Shown piece after piece: positions 43,232 to 52,155 of a stretch of 64,000 bases of DNA. Within the stretch, counting starts at the first letter, position 1. Each line of letters starts with the position of its first letter. The position numbers and the translations under genes are program-made. The notes beneath the pieces are model-generated. The model did not search any database and had not been told where the DNA came from. It was given only the letters and a program-made list of their open reading frames with translations. The DNA comes from Myxococcales bacterium. GTDB lineage: Bacteria > Myxococcota_A > Polyangia > Polyangiales > Polyangiaceae. Where the stretch lies: contig JADJKB010000025.1 in NCBI GenBank assembly GCA_016706225.1, positions 186,001 through 250,000 on the forward strand, written 5' to 3'.

Positions 43232-45266
43232 AGTCGTCCTTCAAGGCCGGGATCCGTGCGCTGCCCGTGGCAAAGAAGGACTCGATGAAACACGAGTACT
43301 GGTACTTCACGTCGTCGCGGTGGGAGTAGATGGCGTGTCCGTCCAGCACCTCGCCGGGGACCACGTTTTTCGGCGCGAACTGCATCACGGCTCCGGTGTA
43401 CGGCGTGCCGTCTTCGCTCTTCAAGTTATTCTCGATGGGGAAGGGGACCAGGCCGTCGAGCCCCTTCAGGGTCAGGGCGTCCTGCATGCTCGACCACTGG
43501 GATATGCCGGCCTGCGGGTGTTCGTAGGCGAGGGCCATCGCGTCGTAGGTGAGGGTGTCGAAGTACGAGTCCTGGGGCGCGGACGGTTCGTAGATCGGGC
43601 GCACCGGGTGGCCTGCGAGCGGGCGTTTTGCCAGGCGGGGCACGTACACGATCGGATCGGCAGCCTCGAGCGCGGCCGCGCCAAGCCCGAGCACGGGGTG
43701 GACGAAGGACAGCGGCTCGTCCGCTGCGAGCACCAGCTTGATGAGCGCCGGGAACTTCCCGCCGCTGAGCGGTGTGTGCATGATGAAATGGGTCCAGTGT
43801 CCGCCCGCCCCGGTGGGAACCGCTACCCGCAGGTGAGGTTCGATTGGGCCCAGGATGTTCGTGAGCATGCCGCCCATCGACTGACCGGTGAGCGCCATCT
43901 TCTGGGTGTCGAAGTGGAAGCTCGTTGCGCCCGCGGGCAGTGTTGGCCCGGTGCACGAGCCCAGGGCACTCGGCGGGATCTCCAGCTTCTCGAGCGCCTC
44001 GAGGAACAGGCGTAGCTCGATGGTGCCTTGTCGGAAGGTGTCGCGGATTGCCGCCAGGTTGTTGGCGTTGAGGTAGGCCGTCGATGCGGCGCCGGGCAAG
44101 CGCTCGGGGTTCAGCGGCATGGCCATGCCCGCCATGGCAAAGCCGCGATTCGCGTAGGGGAACGCCGGGCCGATGGCTGGACCGAGCGTGCCGTCGTCCA
44201 GCACCGGGCGCACCATCGCGACGCTGAAACCCCCGGAGCCGTGCACGTTGAGGACGAGCGGATACCCCGCCGCCGGCATGGGGGACTTCGGCAAGACGAT
44301 CTTGAACGGAGCCGTCTCTTTCCGCTGTTCGACGGGCGCTCCCGATGCGTCGAACTCGAAGCGCCCGTCGCTGCTGAACGGCGGCATGCCGGTCTGAAAT
44401 TGGGGAAGCTCGACCGTGCCTTGCAGGATGCAGAGGTCGGTGACCTCGGGGTCGTCGTACAAAGCGAGGTTGGCGAGCGTGACGTCGTATTTCTCGCGCA
44501 CCTTGCTGGACAGAGCCTCGACCTCTTTCACGACATCGCCGGTGGTGAACACCGTCGCCGCAGCGACCTGCTTCGGATCCAACTCCAGCGTGGCCAGCGT
44601 CTCGAAGAGCGGAGCAAGGACCGGAGCGGCTGCTTTCTCGCGGTCCCCTCTGGGTTTCCCGAGGGCCAGGCGTGCGAGCGTCGGCGGAACGCCGAGGGGG
44701 CTCCCGGCTTCGTCGTTGGCGGCTCGCATCACGACCACTCCGTAGCTGGTGTCGGGACGAAGGACGAAGCCCGGCCGAGGCGCGATGGCGAGCAGGTGCT
44801 CCGGCAAGTAGACGTCCGTCCCCGTAGTCAGTGCCACCACGGGGATGAGCCGACCATGTTCCGGTGATTTCGCGTCGACGTCGACGAGCAAGATGGGGGA
44901 GGTCTTGTCCCCGGGCACGACGTCATCGAGCAGGCGCGGCGCGAGCGCTCCGTCGAAGTGGAAGTAGATCACCGGCAGGGTCGGAAAGCCGCGCGCTTCG
45001 CTGGCGCTCTGCACGAGCCCGTCCACGATGCCGATGCTCTTCGGGTTGGGATAACCCGCGAGCTGCGGGTGGCGGTCGGCGTCGAGCCGCAGATCGCTCG
45101 GATAGGGAGCGTCGTAGAAGTGCGCCGGGTCCGCGAGATCGGCAGCGAGGTCGAAAGCGGCTCGGGTGCCAGGCACGCCCGACGACGCGGAATCACCGTC
45201 GTCGTCTCCGCAGCCAACCAGAAGGAACGAGCAAGCCAGAAGACTCCACGTCAATGCCGGGCGCAT
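43212..45266 (-). CDS. Alpha/beta-hydrolase lipoprotein
   Basis: Signal peptide with lipobox (LLACSFLLVGCGDD), about 684 residues. The N-terminal 300 residues have a beta-rich domain (FDLAADLADPAHFYDAPYPS, ARPGFVLRPDTSYGVVV-like segments). The hydrolase part has the oxyanion region LVLNVHGSGGFSVAM, nucleophile elbow LTGQSMGGMLTNILGP, a late Asp in the AADEPLSF region, and His in DGHAIYSHRDD. It should be an outer-membrane-anchored esterase or lipase-like enzyme; the substrate is unknown. Its 3' end overlaps that of the redoxin gene by 20 bases (convergent). Confidence 0.82.
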   Translation of the reverse strand: MRPALTWSLLACSFLLVGCGDDDGDSASSGVPGTRAAFDLAADLADPAHFYDAPYPSDLRLDADRHPQLAGYPNPKSIGIVDGLVQSASEARGFPTLPVIYFHFDGALAPRLLDDVVPGDKTSPILLVDVDAKSPEHGRLIPVVALTTGTDVYLPEHLLAIAPRPGFVLRPDTSYGVVVMRAANDEAGSPLGVPPTLARLALGKPRGDREKAAAPVLAPLFETLATLELDPKQVAAATVFTTGDVVKEVEALSSKVREKYDVTLANLALYDDPEVTDLCILQGTVELPQFQTGMPPFSSDGRFEFDASGAPVEQRKETAPFKIVLPKSPMPAAGYPLVLNVHGSGGFSVAMVRPVLDDGTLGPAIGPAFPYANRGFAMAGMAMPLNPERLPGAASTAYLNANNLAAIRDTFRQGTIELRLFLEALEKLEIPPSALGSCTGPTLPAGATSFHFDTQKMALTGQSMGGMLTNILGPIEPHLRVAVPTGAGGHWTHFIMHTPLSGGKFPALIKLVLAADEPLSFVHPVLGLGAAALEAADPIVYVPRLAKRPLAGHPVRPIYEPSAPQDSYFDTLTYDAMALAYEHPQAGISQWSSMQDALTLKGLDGLVPFPIENNLKSEDGTPYTGAVMQFAPKNVVPGEVLDGHAIYSHRDDVKYQYSCFIESFFATGSARIPALKDDFKAPCE

Positions 45267-45472
45267 GCCGGAAACATAGCTAGAACGCGCGCGCCGTGCA
45301 GAGGGGAATTGGCCATATCCGGCGAGTGGCGCGGCCGTCATGCTGAAGCCGCGTGCGTCGACCGCGAGTAGCGCGCGCAGAAAAGCCGCGCTTCGAGGCC
45401 ACGGCGCGGTCGGGGGTGAAGGTCGGCGGAAGTCCCCGGGCGTCGGGCCCGTTCTCGGGTATCCTTCCGCGC

Positions 45473-47353
45473 ATGCGGCGCCTCTTTGGACTCCTCTGGC
45501 TCGTTTCGGTTGGCTCGCTCCTCGGCGCAGCCTGCTCTGCGTCTGACAGCAGCGGCGGCCCCGGTGGCAATGGTGGCGGTGGCACGGGCAATACCGGCGG
45601 CGCGGACGGCGGCGTCTGCGACTTCTGTGTTGGCAAGAGCTACACCCCCTGCGTCGACGGAAAGCCGGGCACACCGATCGCTTGCAAGGACACGTGCACC
45701 AGCGGCGTCGGATGCACGCTTTGTGCGCCCGGGTCGACGGTTTGCGTCGGAAACGAAGTCCACAAGTGCGCGGCGGACGGGCTGACCCAAGACGAGCTCG
45801 TGGAGGTCTGCGACGTGTCGGGCGGAAAGGCCTGCTCGGGCGGCAAGTGCGGCACGGCGTGTGAGCTCGCGGCGAGTGATCCTTCCAACGTCGGTTGCGA
45901 GTTCTGGGCGGTGGATCTCGATCAGCAAGATGGCGGCGGACTCTTTGGTCTGCCGCCGAACGATCCGGCCAGCGCGCCTTGGGGCGTGGTGCTGGCGAAT
46001 GCCGGGCAGAGCCAGGCGAATGTCACCATCGAGCTGAACGAGGCCCCTCAAGGCCAACCCGTCGCGCTCAAGGTGGTCAAACAGGTGTCGATTGCCGCCG
46101 GCGCGCTCGAGAAGGTCATTCTGCCCACGCGGGAGCTCGACTGCGGCGTGAAACCCAACGACTACAGCTCGCCCGGCACCTGCCTGTCCTCGCAGGCCTT
46201 CCGCATTACTGCCAGCTACCCGATCGTCGTCTATCAGTTCAACGTGTTCGAGAACGCGTTCTCGAACGACGCCTCGTTGCTCCTTCCCTCCAGCGCTCTC
46301 GGGAAGTGGCACCGGATCATCAACTGGGGCGCGGGACACCCGGTGTTGATCGATTTCCCGATCATCGGAAAGATCATCGACCGCTCGTACGTGACGGTGG
46401 TGGGCACCAAGCCCGGCACGGTCGTGAAGGTGCGCCCGAGCTGGCGAATCAAGGGCAACCCGCCCATCGCCGCCACCCAACCGGGCGGCGAGATCGTGGT
46501 GAACCTGGGGCCGTTCGACGTCCTGAACCTGGAGACCGACGACGCCACGCTGGCCGACGATCCAAAAACGATGGCCGATCTTTCCGGCACGGTCGTCGAA
46601 TCGAACTTGCCAGTCGCCGTCTTCAGCGGCGTCGAGACCACCAGTGCTCCCGGCTCCGTCGACATCCCGAAACCCTCGGGGTGGACCGACAAGGACACCT
46701 GCTGCCTCGATCACCTCGAGGAGCAGATGTTCCCCGTCGAGTCCGTCGGCATGAAGTACGTGATCGCGCGGAGCCCGGTGCGCTCGACCGGCTCGTTCAA
46801 GGAGCCCGACGTGATCCGGTTCCTCGGCGTTGCCGAGGCTGCAACCGTGAAGACCACGCTGCCAGCGCCATACGACTCGTTCACTTTGCAGCCCGGCGAG
46901 GTCGTCACGACCTGGACCCAGAAGGACATCACGGTCAGCGCCGACAAACCCGTGATGGTCGGGCAGATCCTGGTGAGCAATCAGTATGTGGATGGGCCGT
47001 ACATCGGCGATCCGTCCTTGACGGTGTTCCCGCCGGTCGAGCAGTACCGCACCGAGTACGTCTTCTTGACGCCGGGTTCGTGGGGTCAGAACTGGGTGGT
47101 GATCACCGCCGAGGTGACCACCAAGACCATCATCGACGGTTCGGCCACGGACAACTGCGCCAAAGAAGCCGCGGGCATCCTGGATGGCGTGCCGTACGAG
47201 TCGCGTCGCTGCAAGCTGAACGAAGGTGTGCACTACCTCACCGGCGACAAACCCTTCGGCATCGTGGCCTACGGCTACGGTGCGGCGGGATCGTACGCCT
47301 TCGCCGGCGGCGCCAACGTGAAGCCAATTTACGATCCTCCGCCCATCAAGTGA
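45473..47353 (+). CDS. IgGFc-binding-domain-type surface lipoprotein
   Basis: MRRLFGLLWLVSVGSLLGAACS is a lipoprotein signal. A short Gly-rich linker, a Cys-rich module (CVGKSYTPCVDG, CTLCAPGSTVCVGNEVHKC) and a domain of about 480 residues follow. That domain opens GCEFWAVDLDQQDGGG and contains FRITASYPIVVYQFNVFENA, SNDASLLLPSSALGKWHRI, VMVGQILVSNQYVDGP and GIVAYGYGAAGSYAFAGG. These match the IgGFc_binding N-terminal-like beta domain common on myxobacterial surfaces, where the motif PVxVYQF is diagnostic. The ligand is unknown. The upstream gene is divergent. Confidence 0.8.
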   Translation: MRRLFGLLWLVSVGSLLGAACSASDSSGGPGGNGGGGTGNTGGADGGVCDFCVGKSYTPCVDGKPGTPIACKDTCTSGVGCTLCAPGSTVCVGNEVHKCAADGLTQDELVEVCDVSGGKACSGGKCGTACELAASDPSNVGCEFWAVDLDQQDGGGLFGLPPNDPASAPWGVVLANAGQSQANVTIELNEAPQGQPVALKVVKQVSIAAGALEKVILPTRELDCGVKPNDYSSPGTCLSSQAFRITASYPIVVYQFNVFENAFSNDASLLLPSSALGKWHRIINWGAGHPVLIDFPIIGKIIDRSYVTVVGTKPGTVVKVRPSWRIKGNPPIAATQPGGEIVVNLGPFDVLNLETDDATLADDPKTMADLSGTVVESNLPVAVFSGVETTSAPGSVDIPKPSGWTDKDTCCLDHLEEQMFPVESVGMKYVIARSPVRSTGSFKEPDVIRFLGVAEAATVKTTLPAPYDSFTLQPGEVVTTWTQKDITVSADKPVMVGQILVSNQYVDGPYIGDPSLTVFPPVEQYRTEYVFLTPGSWGQNWVVITAEVTTKTIIDGSATDNCAKEAAGILDGVPYESRRCKLNEGVHYLTGDKPFGIVAYGYGAAGSYAFAGGANVKPIYDPPPIK

Positions 47354-47363
47354 GACGCAAGTC

Positions 47364-47918
47364 ATGATGCGCGGCTCGGAGCCCAGCGCGATGCCCGCAC
47401 GGCGGCTGGACTCCCAGGTGTCCCCAGCCGGCATTGCTGCGCTCGTTCGCGGGGGTGGGTGCGGTGTCTGGGTGATCGTCAGCGCGTGCGCCGCGCCCCC
47501 CAGCATGTCTTCTTCGGGTCCGCCGCGCGCCGCGGTCGCGGCTTCGCCACCCCACGAACCGAAGCGCGACGACGTCTCCGACGGCGGCGCAGAATCACCC
47601 CCGGCGTTGGCTGCGGATGCGGAGGACTGGCCGAGCGTCCCAGCTCGACTCCCGGCTGCGGACAAGGACCAGCCAGTGGCCGCGAGCTTCGGCATGCCCT
47701 TGCCGCCGGGACTCTACACCTTTCCCGATGGACTCCGGCTGCGGTTCTCGGCTGCGCACGAGTGTGAGTACGACTCGACGGCGCCCTGTTCGCCGTGGGA
47801 CGTCAGCGCGGACTTCAAGGGACGACAGAGCAAGCTCAACATCTTTCGGGACAAGGTCTACCGCATCGCTGGCCACTCGATCGAGCTCGTGAACCAGGAG
47901 CTCGTGGTGCGGAAGTGA
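47364..47918 (+). CDS. Small exported hypothetical protein
   Basis: Starts 11 bases after the preceding stop, so it is probably co-transcribed with it. The N-terminus has a hydrophobic run ending VWVIVSACAAPPS, a possible lipobox, though a long charged pre-region makes the start unsure. After a Pro/Asp-rich stretch, the last 85 residues (PLPPGLYTFPDGLRLRFSAA, IFRDKVYRIAGHSIELVNQE) look like a small beta domain. No family recognised. Confidence 0.55.
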   Translation: MMRGSEPSAMPARRLDSQVSPAGIAALVRGGGCGVWVIVSACAAPPSMSSSGPPRAAVAASPPHEPKRDDVSDGGAESPPALAADAEDWPSVPARLPAADKDQPVAASFGMPLPPGLYTFPDGLRLRFSAAHECEYDSTAPCSPWDVSADFKGRQSKLNIFRDKVYRIAGHSIELVNQELVVRK

Positions 47919-48027
47919 CCGCCCGTCGAGTGAGCGCCGGGTGACCGGGTCAGGCTTTCAGGAACTCGATCAGCAGCCGCGCGAATTCTGGTCCGGACTC
48001 CCGGTGCAGGCTCGGCCGAGCTCGCGG

Positions 48028-48627
48028 TCAACCTTCTTCGGGCGAAGCGTGTCGGAGCGCGAGCGCCACCAAGACGGCGAGCAAGACGCCGGCGATCGCC
48101 AACACCAGAGGGCCGCTCTGACCGAACGCTGCCGCCTCATTCGGGATCCCCGTGCCGCGCTGGAGCTTGAACAACCAGGCGGCGTAGTCGAGCAGGATCA
48201 GGGGCAGAAAGTTGCGGCGCAGGCGCACGGACGTGGCCTGCAGGTAACTGACCGGGGGCGTGGGGGTCGTCAGACTGTCCGCCATCTGGCGTTGCCAATC
48301 CGGGTTCGGCGCGCTGCCCAGCGCCGGGGCGAAGAACCCGGTCTCGAGCAGGCGCACGCGCTGGCGGATCAGCTCGAAGCCGCGAAATCGTCGTGCCTCC
48401 ATGGCGAGGAACGCGAGGTTCAGGATGACGGCCACGGCGAACAGCAGGTGCGGCGTGTCGCGGCCCCCCAGCCCCAGCGAGATGATCGCAGCGTTGGTGC
48501 CGATCGCCCAGTTGGTGGTCGTATCGAGGCGCACTCGATAGGCGGTCATGCGCGCCAACTCGCCGCGATACAGGTGAATGATCGCGGTCTCGCTCAGCGC
48601 CGGGGGTTCGGGTTCCGGCGGATTCAC
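48028..48627 (-). CDS. DUF2270-family membrane protein
   Basis: GTG at 48627 (VNPPEPEPPALSE) is chosen because the conserved part begins soon after: HLYRGELARMTAYRVRLDTT and TNWAIGTNAAIISLGLG, which are hallmarks of DUF2270. Helices are around TNWAIGTNAAIISLGLG, LLFAVAVILNLAFLAMEAR, FLPLILLDYAAWLFK and LVLAIAGVLLAVLVALAL. Function unknown. It ends about 90 bases before the next gene on this strand starts to be read, and lies downstream of the large membrane protein. Confidence 0.8.
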   Translation of the reverse strand: MNPPEPEPPALSETAIIHLYRGELARMTAYRVRLDTTTNWAIGTNAAIISLGLGGRDTPHLLFAVAVILNLAFLAMEARRFRGFELIRQRVRLLETGFFAPALGSAPNPDWQRQMADSLTTPTPPVSYLQATSVRLRRNFLPLILLDYAAWLFKLQRGTGIPNEAAAFGQSGPLVLAIAGVLLAVLVALALRHASPEEG

Positions 48628-48712
48628 ACGCAGCACCCTAGCACGCGGGTGCGCGGCCCAAGGGCTAGAGCTTCGTCTGCACACGCCGAGTCTCGTTCCG
48701 CGCCACAATCAC

Positions 48713-51475
48713 TCACCGCGCCACCGGACAGCGGGAAACCCCCGGATTTTCGAGCACGATCTTCCCCGACGTCGCCGCGTCCGGAACGACCTTGAGCACC
48801 AGCTCGACGTCGCGCCCGACCCAATCAAAGAGCGCGAGGGGCCCGAGCTTGGCGCGGGCGGGACCGAAGTGGAGTTTGTCGATCCGGTGTGCGATCTCGT
48901 CCACCACGATGTACGCCTCGAGCGTTGCGCCGCCCTCGGACGCGACCAGTCCCGACGAGAGACAGGTGTCCTTGCTGATGCGCAGCGGGTAGCGGAGCTG
49001 GCGGGCCTCCGCCGGCAAGACCAGATCTGGTCCTTTCAGCTCCAGACTCCCGTCGGCCTTCGCCCATTGACCACGGAGCGCTTCCGCGATGCCCGTCCTG
49101 GCGCTGCAGCGACCAATCTCGGCGCGGGAGACGACCGCGTAGTCGTTGTGGGCGTCCGCCCCATTCTCGGTACCGAAGCGCAGCAGCGACTCACGTCCGG
49201 CGAACGGCCACAGCGCGACCTCGAGTGGTAGCCGCTGACCCGGCAGCACCCGCTCCCTCAGCAGACGCGGTCGCTCGTTTTGCCCGAGAACGTGGACCTC
49301 GAAGTCGACTCCGTCACCGCTGCCGGGTGGGGCGCGCACCTCGAGCTCCGCAAACAGACAGCTGTCCTCACACGGGCGAACGTCGAAGTAGATCTCGGCC
49401 AGGTGGAGCGGTGGCGGGTTGGGATGCAGCTCGAATGCGCGTCCCGTCAGGCGGGCGGCGACGTTGCGCGGGTGGGCGTGACCGCTCGCGAGCTCTTGTG
49501 TGAGATCGAGCTTGGGGACACAGGCCGGAGTCGGGGGCTCGGGGGCGAGCGGCGGTGGCGTGATCACCGAGAGCCCGAGGACCCGGAGCTTGCCGTGTGC
49601 GGCGGAGAGCCTGCCTTGGCGCCGAAAGCGCAGCCGAAGCGCGTCGGCCTCGAGCTGTCCGGCCGGGCGCTCGCCCAACAGCCAGGTCGCCTGCGCTGCG
49701 ACGGAGTCTGGGCTGACCAGCGTGCGCACGGGCCGCCCGAGCACCGCGTGGAACAGCTGACGGTAGGCGGACACCGGGGCTCCGGCGCGCTCGAAGCGGA
49801 ATTCGATGCTCGGCAACCCGCCGACCAGCTGCGCAACGCGGGCCACGTGGATTGTGTAGTCGAGCGCCACGAGCGCATCGCCACGCACACGAGCTCCGAG
49901 CGGGATCAGCAGCTCACCCGGCGCGTCGAACGCGAAGTCGTGCTCGATCGCCGGACTTGGTAGCGTTTGCCGCGGCGCGACCGCCCTGAGCGCCCGGCGC
50001 TCGAGCACCATGGTGGTGGGGGCGACTCGCTCTTTGGGTTCGTAGAGCTCGGCAATGGCAACGAAGTCCTCGCCGAGCAGCCAGTCTGCCCCGCGGGCGT
50101 CGTCGAAACCAAGGACCTCGTGCACGTAGTAGGGGCACGCGGCGGATTCGAGCGAGCGAGCGCGTTCTCGCTGTTGCTGCTCCGTCCAGCGCAACGTCAG
50201 GAGAGTTGGACCCGGCACGCGAGCCAACGCGTGCACGATGGTCAGACCGGGCGCCAACGCGACACACGGCAGCACCCCGCGCTCTTTGGCCGCCGTGACC
50301 CAGGTCGCGGCGGGGGTGACGTCCGTGACGTACTCACGATCGTCCAGCGTGCCGTGCCGGAACGCGCGGATCGCCGCGACGATGTGCGACGGGTCGAGCC
50401 AGAGCGCGGTCCGATACGCGCCGAACCAGCCGGCAAACGCCACGAAAGCCAGGAGCGCGGGCGCCGACCGTTGTGCGATGGATGCATCGGCCTCGCTGCG
50501 CGCGGCGGCCAGCACGAGCACCACCAAGAGCGGGGCAATTGCCACGAACACGTGGCCCTGGTCGGTCACGATGGTCGCGAAGCTCGCCGCGGGCAGCACA
50601 CTCGCGACCCACACGGCCTCGACGAACCGACCCGAGCGCGCCAGGAGCGGGATTGCGCCGAGCACGCCGGCGCCGAGCACGAGCGCAACGATGTTCGCCG
50701 GACGCACGCCTGCATCCCAGCCGGTCCAGAGCGCGCCATACGCCGACGCGATGCGACCCTGCGCGGGCACGTAGTCGAGGGGATGAGCGCCGAGGGCGGC
50801 AGCCACCGCCGACGTGGCCGCGAGGATGATCGCAAGCGCTGCGAAGTACCACGCCGCTCGCAGCCACGCGGGGCGAAGGCTCTGACCGCGGCGTTTGCGG
50901 GCGATGGTTTCGGTGACGGTGGCGATGCCGATCGCCGCGATGGCGACTGGCGCGCGGTCGAAGCTGTAGAGCAACCCCACGCTGGTCAGGAGCGCCGGCG
51001 CGAGCGCGCGACGAAACGACGGAACGGCGTCGGCGTCGGGCAAATAGCTGACCACGATGGCGACCGAGAGCATCGCCCGCAGGGTCGAGATCCCCGCTGC
51101 GTAGGACATTAACGACAGCGCGAGTAGCGTCACGACTCGGGCCCAGGGTCCCTTCACGAAGAAGAGGGTCAAGCCGAGTGACGCCGCGATCCCTGCGAGC
51201 AGGTGGGACGTCTCCATCGCGGCGATCACCCCCGCTGGGCTGGTCTCGAGCGGACCGCCTTTGGCGAGCCAGGTCAGCGCCTGCCACAGCGGGCCGCGGG
51301 CGTAGTGGAAGTCACGACCGCTCCACGCGCCGCGATCTGCGAGGTAACTCAGCTCGAGCTGCCACGCCGTGTCGAGGCGGGTCGGTTCCAGCGCCCGCAG
51401 GCTGAAGGTCTTCGCGCGCAGGTACGTGCCGCTCGCCACGATCGCGGCGAGATACCCGAGGACGAGCCCGAGCAC
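48713..51475 (-). CDS. Large membrane protein, 920 aa, unknown function
   Basis: About ten hydrophobic segments lie in the first 370 residues (LGLVLGYLAAIVASGTYL, VVTLLALSLMSYAAGIST, IVALVLGAGVLGAIPLLAR, IAPLLVVLVLAAARSE). A soluble C-terminal half of about 540 residues has beta-sandwich-like stretches (FAFDAPGELLIPLGARVRGD, YFDVRPCEDSCLFAELEVRA). An acidic motif RLDTAWQLELSYLADRGAW, then YARGPLWQALTWLA, near the first extracytoplasmic loop recalls GT-C glycosyltransferases and their polyprenyl-sugar chemistry, but no DxD or ExD site is certain. The C-terminal domains could bind glycan. Unassigned. Confidence 0.7.
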   Translation of the reverse strand: MLGLVLGYLAAIVASGTYLRAKTFSLRALEPTRLDTAWQLELSYLADRGAWSGRDFHYARGPLWQALTWLAKGGPLETSPAGVIAAMETSHLLAGIAASLGLTLFFVKGPWARVVTLLALSLMSYAAGISTLRAMLSVAIVVSYLPDADAVPSFRRALAPALLTSVGLLYSFDRAPVAIAAIGIATVTETIARKRRGQSLRPAWLRAAWYFAALAIILAATSAVAAALGAHPLDYVPAQGRIASAYGALWTGWDAGVRPANIVALVLGAGVLGAIPLLARSGRFVEAVWVASVLPAASFATIVTDQGHVFVAIAPLLVVLVLAAARSEADASIAQRSAPALLAFVAFAGWFGAYRTALWLDPSHIVAAIRAFRHGTLDDREYVTDVTPAATWVTAAKERGVLPCVALAPGLTIVHALARVPGPTLLTLRWTEQQQRERARSLESAACPYYVHEVLGFDDARGADWLLGEDFVAIAELYEPKERVAPTTMVLERRALRAVAPRQTLPSPAIEHDFAFDAPGELLIPLGARVRGDALVALDYTIHVARVAQLVGGLPSIEFRFERAGAPVSAYRQLFHAVLGRPVRTLVSPDSVAAQATWLLGERPAGQLEADALRLRFRRQGRLSAAHGKLRVLGLSVITPPPLAPEPPTPACVPKLDLTQELASGHAHPRNVAARLTGRAFELHPNPPPLHLAEIYFDVRPCEDSCLFAELEVRAPPGSGDGVDFEVHVLGQNERPRLLRERVLPGQRLPLEVALWPFAGRESLLRFGTENGADAHNDYAVVSRAEIGRCSARTGIAEALRGQWAKADGSLELKGPDLVLPAEARQLRYPLRISKDTCLSSGLVASEGGATLEAYIVVDEIAHRIDKLHFGPARAKLGPLALFDWVGRDVELVLKVVPDAATSGKIVLENPGVSRCPVAR

Positions 51476-51538
51476 GAAGCGGGCGCGGCGGTCGGAGGGT
51501 CGGGTGGGTGTGCTCGAGCCCGACGTGGGTCGAGCCTC

Positions 51539-51730
51539 TCAGATCGGGCAGCTCATGTCGGCGCCACAGCACAGCGGCGACTTGATCTTGCCGTGCCCTT
51601 CGGGGCACTTCGAGATCGCGACCTTTCCGCCGTCGTCCTTGGTGATCGAGTCGTGAACCAGCTCTTTGTTGCACTTGGCACAGGTCATGTTCACGCTCAT
51701 GCCGCACTTTTCACAGGTGTAGGTCGCCAT
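51539..51730 (-). CDS. Small zinc-ribbon protein, 63 aa
   Basis: ATG at 51730 (MATYTCEKCGMSVNMTCAKC). Cys pairs CEKC, CAKC, KCPEGHG and CCGADMSC would bind one or two zincs. Short all-cytoplasmic zinc ribbons of this kind are common but functionally undefined. An in-frame ATG at 51739 adds three residues. The 110 bases upstream hold nothing clear. Confidence 0.75.
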   Translation of the reverse strand: MATYTCEKCGMSVNMTCAKCNKELVHDSITKDDGGKVAISKCPEGHGKIKSPLCCGADMSCPI

Positions 51731-51837
51731 GGCGCGCATCCTACACAGGCCGCCGCGCCAGCTGCTAGCCCGAAACTCGAGAACCGAGCACACGGCGCGC
51801 CCCAGGCGCGGGTGCGACGCACTGACGGCCGGCCGGC

Positions 51838-52155
51838 TCAGTGGGGGGCGCCCTTGGCAATGACCTCGATCTCGGCGAGCGCGGTGCCGGAGTCGAGCTG
51901 ACTCAGCTCCAGGCGCACGATGCGCGTCGTGACCTCGTGGAAGGCGACGTCGGTTCCGGTCTCGGACAGATCCTCGACCGTCGCACGCGCGACCTCGTGG
52001 TCCGGGCTGTCCAACAGCACGATGGTCGCCATCGCCGGGGGTTTGGCCCCGGTCTTCCTGGGCACCGCGTAGGGGCGAATCGCCTTGACGATGACCGGTA
52101 CCGGGAAGGTCAGCTCCACCCATGCGGTGCTCGCGCCGTTCTCCGCCGAGCGCCA
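51838..52155 (-). pseudogene. C-terminal discoidin-like domain cut off by an in-frame TAG
   Basis: In the same frame as the lipoprotein upstream and directly after its TAG, the reading is WRSAENGASTAWVELTFPVP, ATIVLLDSPDHEVARATVED, TTRIVRLELSQLDSGTALAE to a stop at 51838. The content looks like an F5/8-type discoidin beta-sandwich. There is no ribosome site or signal peptide for separate expression; GTG at 52119 would start inside the first strand. Confidence 0.65.

Noticed and set aside
45338..47695. A 785-codon minus-strand frame
   Set aside because: Antisense to the IgGFc-binding-type lipoprotein, which has a signal peptide and conserved blocks.
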